Shown piece by piece: positions 55,069 through 64,000 of a stretch of 64,000 nt of DNA. Source of the DNA: Musicola paradisiaca NCPPB 2511 (GTDB lineage: Bacteria > Pseudomonadota > Gammaproteobacteria > Enterobacterales > Enterobacteriaceae); assembly GCF_000400505.1 (NCBI RefSeq), contig NZ_CM001857.1:118320-182319 (forward strand), read 5' to 3'. The position numbers and the translations under genes are program-made. A model generated the notes under the pieces. The model was not told the origin of the DNA and searched no databases. It saw only the letters and a list, made by a program, of their open reading frames with translations. Position 1 is the first letter of the stretch, and every line of letters starts with the position of its first letter.

Positions 55069-55511
55069 AGTAACGCTATCCTATATGATATTCATGGATT
55101 ACGTATCAAAAGGCATTTTTCTGACCTATTTAATCTGTCTTTGAAGACTTATTTCTAAGTAAAAAACGAACGGGTAATTTATTTTCAATGACGATGCTAT
55201 AATTTGCATCAATAAGCGCTGTCATTTTTAATTCCTGACTCTACTTCTGAGTTAAATCAGTCTGTGCCGTATAGACAGGATGGATATAACAATATTGAAT
55301 TCTTGTCGTCACGGACTCTGTGAAAAATACCTGAATTAAAGTATTGGTGGTCGCTGCACCAAAGGCGGAGGTGTGTCTTTTACTATTCGAGCGGTTTCAT
55401 TTCTTGCATCCGCGCTGCTTCCGTATCTGGTACGCCGTGATTATCGGTAGGCAGGGCAGGGTGAAGGCCGTATAATGCGCGCCAATCAAATGAACCTGCC
55501 GGAGATGATCC
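55069..55511. other. intergenic region before rph
   Basis: AT-rich to about 55330, then GC-rich. It should contain the rph-pyrE promoter; no hexamer pair is good enough to name. No gene seen. Confidence 0.4.
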
Positions 55512-56228
55512 ATGCGTCCAACAGGCCGTAGCGCACAGCAAACTCGCCCTATCACCCTAACCCGTCATTACACCAAGCATGCCGAAGGGGCGGTGCTGGT
55601 GGAGTTTGGCGATACCAAAGTGCTGTGTACCGCCACGGTGGAAGAGGGCGTGCCGCGTTTTCTGAAAGGGCAGGGACAAGGCTGGATAACCGCAGAGTAC
55701 GGTATGCTGCCGCGTGCGACCCACAGCCGCAATGCCCGTGAAGCAGCCAGAGGCAAGCAGGGTGGTCGTACTCTGGAAATTCAGCGCCTGATTGCCCGTT
55801 CGTTGCGGGCGGCGGTTGATTTGGCGAAGCTGGGCGAATACACCATTACGCTCGATTGTGATGTGCTACAGGCGGACGGCGGCACTCGTACTGCGTCCAT
55901 CACCGGCGCCTGCGTCGCGCTGGCAGATGCCATTGCCGGCTTGGTAGCCAGCGGCAAATTGGCGAAAAACCCGATGAAGGGCATGGTGGCCGCGGTTTCC
56001 GTTGGTATCGTCAATGGTGAAGCGGTGTGTGATCTGGAGTATGTGGAAGACTCCGCCGCCGAAACCGATATGAACGTGGTGATGACCGAGGACGGCCGCA
56101 TGATCGAAGTGCAGGGCACCGCCGAGGGCGAGCCTTTCAGCCATGAGCAATTGCTGGAACTGCTGGCGCTGGCTCGGGGAGGCATTGAGGACATCATCAG
56201 AGCGCAGAAGGCTGCGCTGGCAAACTGA
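55512..56228 (+). CDS. rph: ribonuclease PH
   Basis: 238 residues, normal length. [26 protein letters not shown] start, [25 protein letters not shown] and [19 protein letters not shown] hold the phosphate-binding and catalytic residues. Trims tRNA 3' ends with phosphate. The intact reading frame through [14 protein letters not shown] to the stop contrasts with the frameshifted rph of E. coli K-12. Confidence 0.97.
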   Translation: MRPTGRSAQQTRPITLTRHYTKHAEGAVLVEFGDTKVLCTATVEEGVPRFLKGQGQGWITAEYGMLPRATHSRNAREAARGKQGGRTLEIQRLIARSLRAAVDLAKLGEYTITLDCDVLQADGGTRTASITGACVALADAIAGLVASGKLAKNPMKGMVAAVSVGIVNGEAVCDLEYVEDSAAETDMNVVMTEDGRMIEVQGTAEGEPFSHEQLLELLALARGGIEDIIRAQKAALAN

Positions 56229-56235
56229 TTTTTTA

Positions 56236-56259
56236 AGCGACCCAGGCGGTCGCTTTTTT
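56236..56259 (+). terminator. pyrE attenuator terminator
   Basis: AGCGACC-CAGGC-GGTCGCT (7-bp stem) followed by five T lies 8 bases after the rph stop and about 150 bases before pyrE. In E. coli translation of rph close to this hairpin adjusts pyrE transcription to UTP supply; the same layout is seen here. Confidence 0.88.
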
Positions 56260-56413
56260 ATATCGGCTGGAGGCGGCGTGTCTAGCCACGGTTTTGCCAT
56301 CCACCCAACCCCTGCTCCGGATATTTTATGGTGCGCGACGGTCAGACGGTACGCGCCAGATATTTTCACGGGCTGCTTTCGGCAGCCTTGTCACCACAAT
56401 AGAGAGGTCGTCA

Positions 56414-57055
56414 ATGAAAGCCTATCAGCGCCAGTTTATTGAGTTCGCGCTCAGCAAGCAGGTATTGAAATTCGGTGAGTTTACCCTGAAATCCGGGCGC
56501 ACCAGCCCCTATTTCTTTAACGCCGGATTGTTCAATACCGGGCGTGATCTGGCCTTGCTGGGGCGTTTCTATGCCGCTGCGCTGGTGGACGCCGGTATTG
56601 AGTTCGACGTGTTGTTCGGGCCGGCTTACAAGGGGATTCCGATCGCCACTACCACCGCCGTGGCGTTAGCGGAGCACCACGATCAGGATGTGCCTTACTG
56701 TTTCAATCGCAAGGAAGCCAAAGATCATGGTGAAGGCGGCAACCTGGTCGGTAGCCCGCTAACAGGGCGGATTATGCTGGTGGATGATGTGATTACCGCG
56801 GGAACCGCGATCCGTGAATCGATGGAGATTATCGCCGCGCAAGGGGCAACGCTGGCGGGCGTGTTGATTGCGCTTGATCGTCAGGAACGGGGCCGTGGCG
56901 AATTGTCCGCGATTCAGGAAGTTGAGCGTGATTATCATTGCCGGGTGACGTCCATCATCACTCTCAATGAGTTGATTGGCTATCTGGCTGAAAAACCGGA
57001 GATGGCTAGTCATCTGGCGGCGGTTCAGGCGTACCGTCGGCAGTACGGAGTCTGA
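56414..57055 (+). CDS. pyrE: orotate phosphoribosyltransferase
   Basis: 213 residues. [29 protein letters not shown] start, and the PRPP-binding loop [17 protein letters not shown] near residue 121. Makes OMP from orotate in pyrimidine synthesis. The ATG at 56414 follows AGAGAGG. Downstream of rph and its attenuator. Confidence 0.97.
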   Translation: MKAYQRQFIEFALSKQVLKFGEFTLKSGRTSPYFFNAGLFNTGRDLALLGRFYAAALVDAGIEFDVLFGPAYKGIPIATTTAVALAEHHDQDVPYCFNRKEAKDHGEGGNLVGSPLTGRIMLVDDVITAGTAIRESMEIIAAQGATLAGVLIALDRQERGRGELSAIQEVERDYHCRVTSIITLNELIGYLAEKPEMASHLAAVQAYRRQYGV

Positions 57056-57064
57056 GGGCAGTAC

Positions 57065-57095
57065 GGCACGCCACGTCGGTGTGGCGGCCCGTGCC
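57065..57095. terminator. hairpin between convergent pyrE and slmA
   Basis: GGCAC and GCCAC pair with GTGGC and GTGCC across a short loop. A short U-rich tail follows on the + strand only. Probable terminator of pyrE. Confidence 0.4.
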
Positions 57096-57096
57096 T

Positions 57097-57693
57097 TTAC
57101 TGGATTTGCGCGGCCAGCAGCGGCCAGCGGGTATCGAAGTCCTGCGTCGGCAGGTAGCGAAACTCGGAACGGGTAAAGCGAGAGAGCATGCCTTCACAGA
57201 AGGCCAGCAACTGGCTTGCCAGCAGGGTTTCATCGTGTTGGAACGCTTGGCCGCTGCGTAGCTTGTGCTCGCGCAATACTTGCCGAAGCTGGGATTCAAT
57301 CCGCTCAAATAATTGATTGATGCGTCCTTGCAGCCGGTCTTGTTCAAACATCAATGCATGGCCGGTGAGGATGCGTGTTAAACCGGGGTTTTTTTCCGCA
57401 AACCCCAAAATCAGCAGCAGGATCAACCGTAGTCGATTAAATGTGTCTTTTTCGTCCTGCAAAATCAGATTGATACGTGTCGTCAGGCTGTCTTCGATAA
57501 ACTCGATCAAGCTATCGAACATGCGGGTTTTGCTGGGAAAGTGGCGGTAAAGCGCGGCTTCGGAGACGCCGACGCTGGCGGCCAGTTTTGCGGTGGTAAT
57601 GCGTTGGCTGCCGTCGCTGGATTCCAGCATTTGCGCCAGCGCCTGCAAAATTTCCTCTCGGCGGTTCTTTTTCGTGTTTTCTTTCTCTGCCAT
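57097..57693 (-). CDS. slmA: nucleoid occlusion factor SlmA (TetR family)
   Basis: 198 residues, as in E. coli. TetR helix-turn-helix at [24 protein letters not shown]. Blocks FtsZ assembly over the chromosome. Start at [14 protein letters not shown] (57693). Confidence 0.96.
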   Translation of the reverse strand: MAEKENTKKNRREEILQALAQMLESSDGSQRITTAKLAASVGVSEAALYRHFPSKTRMFDSLIEFIEDSLTTRINLILQDEKDTFNRLRLILLLILGFAEKNPGLTRILTGHALMFEQDRLQGRINQLFERIESQLRQVLREHKLRSGQAFQHDETLLASQLLAFCEGMLSRFTRSEFRYLPTQDFDTRWPLLAAQIQ

Positions 57694-57800
57694 GTCAGAA
57701 AAAACCCTTGGTAAATATTGATGGATAAGCATCGGACGGCGCCACAGTCGCAACACACGCTGTGGCTTATCGTTCTTTGGGAGGCAGGGAAGGCCGTATA

Positions 57801-58259
57801 TCAGTGACGGCCGGAATGACCGAACCCACCGTCTCCTCGTTCACTGCTGACAAAATCGTTAACCAGATTAAATTCGGCCTGTACGACCGGTACAAACACC
57901 ATTTGGGCGATACGCTCGCCAGGTTGTACGGTGAAGGATTGGTTGCCGCGATTCCAGACGGAGACCATCAACTGCCCCTGGTAATCGGAATCGATCAGAC
58001 CGACCAGATTACCCAGTACCACACCGTGTTTGTGGCCCAAACCGGAACGGGGAAGAATGACGGCGGCCAGTTCCGGGTCGGCGATGTGAATGGCAAGCCC
58101 GGTGGGAATCAGCGTAGTGGCGCCGGGCGCCAACGCGATCGCGCTATCCAGGCAAGCGCGCAGATCCAGCCCGGCCGAGCCCGGCGTAGCGTAAGTCGGT
58201 AGCGGGAACTGTTCCCCGATGCGCGGATCAAGAATTTTTACGTCAATTTTTTTCATCAT
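57801..58259 (-). CDS. dut: dUTP diphosphatase
   Basis: 152 residues from [13 protein letters not shown]. Trimeric dUTPase motifs: [36 protein letters not shown] and the C-terminal [11 protein letters not shown]. Overlaps the end of coaBC by 17 bases. Confidence 0.96.
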   Translation of the reverse strand: MMKKIDVKILDPRIGEQFPLPTYATPGSAGLDLRACLDSAIALAPGATTLIPTGLAIHIADPELAAVILPRSGLGHKHGVVLGNLVGLIDSDYQGQLMVSVWNRGNQSFTVQPGERIAQMVFVPVVQAEFNLVNDFVSSERGDGGFGHSGRH

Positions 58260-59478
58260 AACGGCTGACAATCTCGTCGATTAGCTGCTGGCCCAGTTGG
58301 CGTTTGCTGCCTTGCGGCAACCGCTTGTCGCCTTCGGGCCAGAAAAGGTGTAGCGCATTGTTGTCCGAGTTGAAACCACTGTCGGTCAGGGACACATCGT
58401 TCGCACAGATCATGTCCAGCTTTTTGCGGGCCATTTTCTGACGCGCGTATTCTTCCACATTAGTGGTTTCGGCAGCAAACCCGACGACATAAGGGCGGTG
58501 TTCAACCATAGCGGCGACTGCTGCGATGATATCCGGATTCTTCACCAACGTGACGCACATTTCGTCTCCGTGCCGCTGGCTTTTCTTGATCTTTTCGCTG
58601 GCGACGGCCTGGGGACGATAATCGGCGACGGCCGCGCAGCCGATCACGATATGTTGCTGCGCCGCGCGCGCCATAACGGCTTGATGCATATCCTGCGCGC
58701 TGATGACGTCGATCCGGGCGACGTTGTCGGGCGTCGGCAGGTTGACGGGGCCGGCGACCAGCGTGACATGCGCTCCGCGTTCAGCGGCGGCTTGCGCGAT
58801 AGCGAACCCCATTTTCCCAGAGCTGTGGTTACTGATAAAACGCACCGGATCCAGCGCTTCGCGGGTCGGGCCGGCGGTAATCATAATATTGAGGTGTTGC
58901 AGATCGTTGACGCGGGAAAAATGCTGTTCGGCGCGAGAGACGATCTCGCGCGGATCGATCATCCGCCCTGGCCCGATATCGCCGCAGGCTTGGCTGCCGC
59001 TATCCGGCCCCCAAATGGCGATGCCGCGCGAAGCCAGGGTGTCCAGATTCTGCTGGGTGGGCGCGGCGCGGTACATCTGTTGGTTCATCGCCGGGGCAAT
59101 GGCGATGGCGCCCGGCGTGGCGAGGCACAACGTGCTCAGGAGGTCATTGGCCATGCCGGCGGCGATGCGCGCAATCAGATCGGCGGAAGCGGGCGCCAGA
59201 ATGACCAGATCCGCCCATTTACCCAGTTCGATATGCCCCATCGCCGCCTCGGCGGCGGGATCCAGCAAGTCATCGGCCACCGGATGGCCGGAAACGGCCT
59301 GTAGCGTCAGCGGAGTAATAAATGCCTTGGCGGCTGGGGTCATCACGACGCGCACGTCAGCCCCTTGTTCCCGTAACCGTCGTACCAGTTCCGGGCATTT
59401 GTAGGCGGCGATGCCGCCGCTGATGCCCAGCAGAATGTGTTTGCCGGAAAGTCCGTGCAGATTGGATAACGCTGTCAT
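58243..59478 (-). CDS. coaBC: phosphopantothenoylcysteine decarboxylase / phosphopantothenate-cysteine ligase
   Basis: 411 residues, bifunctional. N-terminal flavoprotein part: [32 protein letters not shown] and PAMNQQMY; C-terminal ligase part: [25 protein letters not shown] and the Lys-rich KIKKSQ. Makes 4'-phosphopantetheine for CoA, and indirectly for the carrier proteins in this window. Confidence 0.96.
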   Translation of the reverse strand: MTALSNLHGLSGKHILLGISGGIAAYKCPELVRRLREQGADVRVVMTPAAKAFITPLTLQAVSGHPVADDLLDPAAEAAMGHIELGKWADLVILAPASADLIARIAAGMANDLLSTLCLATPGAIAIAPAMNQQMYRAAPTQQNLDTLASRGIAIWGPDSGSQACGDIGPGRMIDPREIVSRAEQHFSRVNDLQHLNIMITAGPTREALDPVRFISNHSSGKMGFAIAQAAAERGAHVTLVAGPVNLPTPDNVARIDVISAQDMHQAVMARAAQQHIVIGCAAVADYRPQAVASEKIKKSQRHGDEMCVTLVKNPDIIAAVAAMVEHRPYVVGFAAETTNVEEYARQKMARKKLDMICANDVSLTDSGFNSDNNALHLFWPEGDKRLPQGSKRQLGQQLIDEIVSRYDEKN

Positions 59479-59638
59479 CGTTGTATCCGCTCGTCAGCCA
59501 AAAAGAGCCCGTATTTTATCATAGTGTTGGGAAACCATCCTGATGATGATGGCGTTCTTTGGATCGCGGTTTTTACCCGCAGGCGTTGCGGCCATGCTCA
59601 TGGTGATGGGCATGGCTGTAACAGGCAAGGCCAAGACA

Positions 59639-60124
59639 TTATTGGCACTGTTTAAAGGCAGGCAGGTGATTATTTTGGGAAGCGTCACGCAGCCGTTGAA
59701 ACACGAGGGTGATGTCCTGATGTGCGCTGACTGTTGGAAGCAACGTTTTTTCATACAACGCCTGATTGGCGATTTCCGCATCGACGCCCATTTTACACGC
59801 GGCCTTCAATGTCGCCGGGACGGTATTTTTAATTTCTACGCTGCCGGATAACACATTCGGTGGTATGGGAATGCCATATTTTTGCATGAGTTGTGCTAAT
59901 GCATGGGCATGATTCTGTTCAGCTTTAACGATGTGACTAAACGGAGCGACTTGACCAAATTTCTCGATAACCGCCGCATAAAACGCTTCGGCGTGGTACT
60001 CATCATGGAGCGCTGTCTGGAGTGCGGTTTTAGCCGCATTATCCAATGGTTGCCGGGCATAAAGCGGAGGGGCGGATAACGCGATGAGTAATAAGCAAGC
60101 ATTGCTAAAAAATCGACTTTGCAT
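59639..60124 (-). CDS. secreted DUF2202 ferritin-like protein
   Basis: 161 residues. Signal peptide MQSRFFSNACLLLIALSAPPLYA. The mature part is helical with DEYHAEAFYAAVIEKFG near residue 42, KAEQNHAHALAQLMQKYGI near residue 67 and a further Glu-rich helix, the di-iron ligand pattern (ExxH) of the DUF2202 ferritin-like family. It is an addition between coaBC and radC, which are neighbours in E. coli. Role unknown; periplasmic metal or redox function is possible. Confidence 0.82.
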   Translation of the reverse strand: MQSRFFSNACLLLIALSAPPLYARQPLDNAAKTALQTALHDEYHAEAFYAAVIEKFGQVAPFSHIVKAEQNHAHALAQLMQKYGIPIPPNVLSGSVEIKNTVPATLKAACKMGVDAEIANQALYEKTLLPTVSAHQDITLVFQRLRDASQNNHLPAFKQCQ

Positions 60125-60332
60125 CGGTAGGGGACTCCCGTGTGGTGTGCCAATGTGATTGGTTAATAATTTTTATCATTGCTATGCAGTGGAAGAGCGT
60201 GAGCGGTCTCTGATTTATGGGGATACATTCCGTTGCGGAAATCATTGCGGGCTACGCCGCAATCGCGCTATTACGTGGTCGAAGGTGGTTTTCCGTCGTG
60301 GGATGATGCAGCCATTCTGAGAGGGAACGGTT

Positions 60333-60998
60333 ATGAAATGGAATGATGGATGTGCACCGCGTGAAAAATTGATGTCCTTTGGCGTAGAGACGCTTAGTGA
60401 TGTTGAATTGCTGGCAATTTTTTTGCGCACAGGGGTTGAAGGTATTCATGTGATGGAGCTGGCGCAGCATTTATTACAGCAGTTTGGCTCGCTGTATGGC
60501 TTGATGACGGCCGACTGGACGGCGTTTAATGCTGTGCGGGGGGTCGGTCTGTCCAAGTATACCCAACTGCAGGCGGTGGCGGAGTTGGCCCGGCGTCTGT
60601 TCTCGTGTCAGCTGGCGCAAGAAGACGCCATGCTGAGTCCGGAAGTCACGTTGCAGTATCTGCAATTGTTGCTGGCGCATCAGGAGCGAGAGATTTTTCT
60701 GGTGATGTTTTTGGATAATCAGCATCACGTCATCCGGTATCAGGAAATGTTCGCCGGCACCATCAACTCAGTGGAGGTTCATCCCCGGGAAGTGGTGCGC
60801 GAGGCGCTCAAATCGAATGCGGCGGCGCTGATTCTTGCGCATAATCACCCCTCTGGTAGGGCAGAGCCCAGCCAGGCTGACCGTAGGATTACCGAGCATA
60901 TCGTCAACGCTTGTCGGTTGTTGGAGATTCGGGTGCTTGACCATCTGGTAATCGGACGCGGCGAGTACGTTTCTTTTGCCGAGCGCGGGTGGATTTGA
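60333..60998 (+). CDS. radC: RadC family JAMM protein
   Basis: 221 residues. N-terminal helix-hairpin-helix part ([29 protein letters not shown]) and the complete JAMM motif [20 protein letters not shown]. Divergent from coaBC across the DUF2202 gene. Biochemical role unsettled in the family. Confidence 0.94.
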   Translation: MKWNDGCAPREKLMSFGVETLSDVELLAIFLRTGVEGIHVMELAQHLLQQFGSLYGLMTADWTAFNAVRGVGLSKYTQLQAVAELARRLFSCQLAQEDAMLSPEVTLQYLQLLLAHQEREIFLVMFLDNQHHVIRYQEMFAGTINSVEVHPREVVREALKSNAAALILAHNHPSGRAEPSQADRRITEHIVNACRLLEIRVLDHLVIGRGEYVSFAERGWI

Positions 60999-61041
60999 GG
61001 GATATTTCCACGATCCTAGGCGATCTTTGGTTGTTCGGGAC

Positions 61042-61070
61042 TTGAGCGGATTCGCTTCAAAGCGTATACT
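61042..61070 (+). promoter_or_regulatory. sigma-70 promoter of rpmBG
   Basis: TTGAGC (61042-61047) and TATACT (61065-61070) with a 17-base spacer. It lies about 165 bases before rpmB, leaving a long untranslated leader. Confidence 0.8.
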
Positions 61071-61100
61071 ACGCCACCTTTGAGAATCTTGGGTGTGGCA

Positions 61101-61173
61101 TTAAGAGCCTATCTCAGCAGGTTTAGCCTGATGACAGAGTCTTAATCAGTGAAGTTGCTGAGATGGGCTCTAA
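61101..61173 (+). promoter_or_regulatory. long inverted repeat in the rpmB leader
   Basis: TTAAGAGCCTATCTCAGCA (61101-61119) pairs almost perfectly with TGCTGAGATGGGCTCTAA (61156-61173) around a 36-base loop. It lies between the promoter and the rpmB start, so it forms a hairpin of about 18 bp in the mRNA leader. It may be an RNA regulatory element or an RNase site. Confidence 0.7.
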
Positions 61174-61215
61174 GCCTGACGAGGCGGCCAACACCCTCTA
61201 CGAAGCTCGAGCTGA

Positions 61216-61473
<258 letters not shown>

Positions 61474-61481
61474 GGAACTGA

Positions 61482-61652
<171 letters not shown>

Positions 61653-61670
61653 TTTTAGTGGATGCATAAA

Positions 61671-61695
61671 AACCCGGCTTAGGCCGGGTTTTTTT
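61671..61695 (+). terminator. rho-independent terminator after rpmG
   Basis: AACCCGGC-TTAG-GCCGGGTT, 8-bp stem, followed by T5. Separates rpmBG from mutM. Confidence 0.93.
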
Positions 61696-61727
61696 ATCCG
61701 TAACGTTCAGCGATGACAGGAGGGTGT

Positions 61728-62537
61728 ATGCCGGAATTACCGGAGGTTGAGACCAGCAGACGGGGGATTGAACCCTATCTGGTCGGTCATACCATTCTCT
61801 ATGCGGAGGTGCGTAATGCCAGATTACGCTGGCCGGTATCTCCTGAAATTCTGTCGTTGAGCGATACGCCGGTGCTGAGCGTACAGCGGCGCGCCAAATA
61901 TCTGCTGATTGAACTGACGTCCGGCTGGATGATTGTGCATCTGGGGATGTCAGGCAGTCTGCGGGTACTACCGGAGTACATTGAGCCGGACAAGCATGAT
62001 CATGTCGATCTGGTGCTGGATAGCGGGAAAGTGCTGCGTTATACCGACCCTCGCCGTTTTGGCGCCTGGTTGTGGAGCCCAGATCCATCAACCAGCCCGG
62101 TACTGGCGCACCTGGGGCTGGAGCCATTGGGAGCGGCGTTTACCGGCGAATATCTGTTCTCACAGTCGCGCGGCCGGAAAACACCGGTGAAACTGTGGAT
62201 CATGGATAACAAGCTGGTCGTGGGTGTTGGGAATATTTACGCCAGCGAATCGCTGTTCGGCGCCGGGATCCTGCCTGATCGACCCGCGGGCTCCCTGAGT
62301 GAACAGGAAGCACATCGTCTGGTCGCCACCATCAGAGCGGTACTGCAGCGTTCCATTGAGCAAGGCGGGACAACGCTGAGAGATTTTCTCCAGTCGGACG
62401 GCAAGCCGGGGTATTTTGCCCAGGCATTACAGGTTTACGGCCGCACCGGCGAGCCTTGCCGCCAGTGCGGTACACCGGTTGAAAGCGTGAAACAGGGGCA
62501 ACGCAGCACCTTTTTCTGCCGACATTGCCAGCATTAG
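61728..62537 (+). CDS. mutM: formamidopyrimidine-DNA glycosylase
   Basis: 269 residues. MPELPEVE start with catalytic Pro1 after Met removal and Glu2, RRAKYLL with the conserved Lys, and the C-terminal zinc finger CRQCGTPV to FFCRHCQ. Removes 8-oxoguanine from DNA. The ATG at 61728 follows AGGAGG. Confidence 0.97.
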   Translation: MPELPEVETSRRGIEPYLVGHTILYAEVRNARLRWPVSPEILSLSDTPVLSVQRRAKYLLIELTSGWMIVHLGMSGSLRVLPEYIEPDKHDHVDLVLDSGKVLRYTDPRRFGAWLWSPDPSTSPVLAHLGLEPLGAAFTGEYLFSQSRGRKTPVKLWIMDNKLVVGVGNIYASESLFGAGILPDRPAGSLSEQEAHRLVATIRAVLQRSIEQGGTTLRDFLQSDGKPGYFAQALQVYGRTGEPCRQCGTPVESVKQGQRSTFFCRHCQH

Positions 62538-62777
62538 GATGAGGCGAGATCCGCGATGCCGACGTGGCGAGTGCGGGGGTTTTTCCCCGGTTCATCTGCC
62601 TCCAATGTGCGGCGTATTTTTCGACGCGACATAAGCGGCGAGTGCGGGGTGATGAGACGCCGCCTTAATCTCCGCTCGTCGCGAGAACTGTCTGCGGCGT
62701 CGTCGGGGCGGTATCGATCCTAACCGGCTGGCTGTTGTGCCCGCCGTTTGCGCAGGTATCGCAATCGGAAAAGGGAT

Positions 62778-64000
<1,223 letters not shown>

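Overview
The window looks like a chromosome segment of a plant-associated enterobacterium of the Pectobacteriaceae, most likely Dickeya (inference; nothing in the sequence names the species). The right end carries the enteric housekeeping order rph-pyrE-slmA-dut-coaBC-radC-rpmB-rpmG-mutM-coaD-waaE-like, and yicC, which adjoins rph in E. coli, lies about 23 kb to the left. Most of the window is GC-rich. An AT-rich stretch at about 24.2-29.3 kb (gtr genes and a LuxR solo) and the small AT-rich LuxR remnant at 54 kb stand out as acquired.

Layout. 0-1 kb: a possible C-terminal fragment and a GIN-domain lipoprotein. 1.15-14.7 kb: one dense leftward operon for a small nonribosomal or hybrid metabolite. 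It has two free-standing carrier proteins, a PLP decarboxylase, an AMP ligase, two stand-alone adenylation proteins, two acyl-CoA-dehydrogenase-like flavoproteins, a VOC protein, two FabH-like enzymes, two related proteins with a thiolase-like pattern but no catalytic Cys, and one protein of unknown family. No condensation or thioesterase domain is visible. One FabH-like gene has a frameshift in a short G run. The gene set resembles the Vfm quorum-sensing signal loci described in Dickeya, but that match is from memory. 14.9-23.2 kb: a complete L-ascorbate (ula) utilisation locus with a fused UlaA-UlaB permease, an extra HAD phosphatase and three tandem GC-rich repeats between ulaF and ulaD. 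23.4-31.5 kb: a small conserved protein, an AT-rich gtrABC-type O-antigen modification operon, a LuxR-type solo regulator preceded by a MITE-like repeat, a JAMM-like protein, an APH-type kinase and a damaged small gene. 31.6 kb: yicC.

32.7-53.6 kb: an island between yicC and rph. It has an RcnB-like periplasmic protein, a LysR regulator, a dipeptidase, two complete peptide ABC importers facing each other, and between or beside them a D-aminopeptidase of the beta-lactamase fold, an isoaspartyl peptidase, a DppA-type M55 D-aminopeptidase, a DmpA-type peptidase and a DgcA/DgcN pair. Together these look built to import and break down peptides with D- or iso-linked residues, such as peptidoglycan fragments, and to feed D-glutamate into metabolism (inference). 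Two DUF202 membrane proteins follow. 54.1-55.1 kb: a second, frameshifted LuxR-type gene followed by a second copy of the same MITE-like repeat. 55.5-64 kb: the housekeeping block, with the pyrE attenuator, the rpmBG promoter and terminator, a DUF2202 ferritin-like gene inserted between coaBC and radC, and a truncated waaE-like glycosyltransferase at the window edge.

No rRNA, tRNA, CRISPR array or transposase gene was seen.
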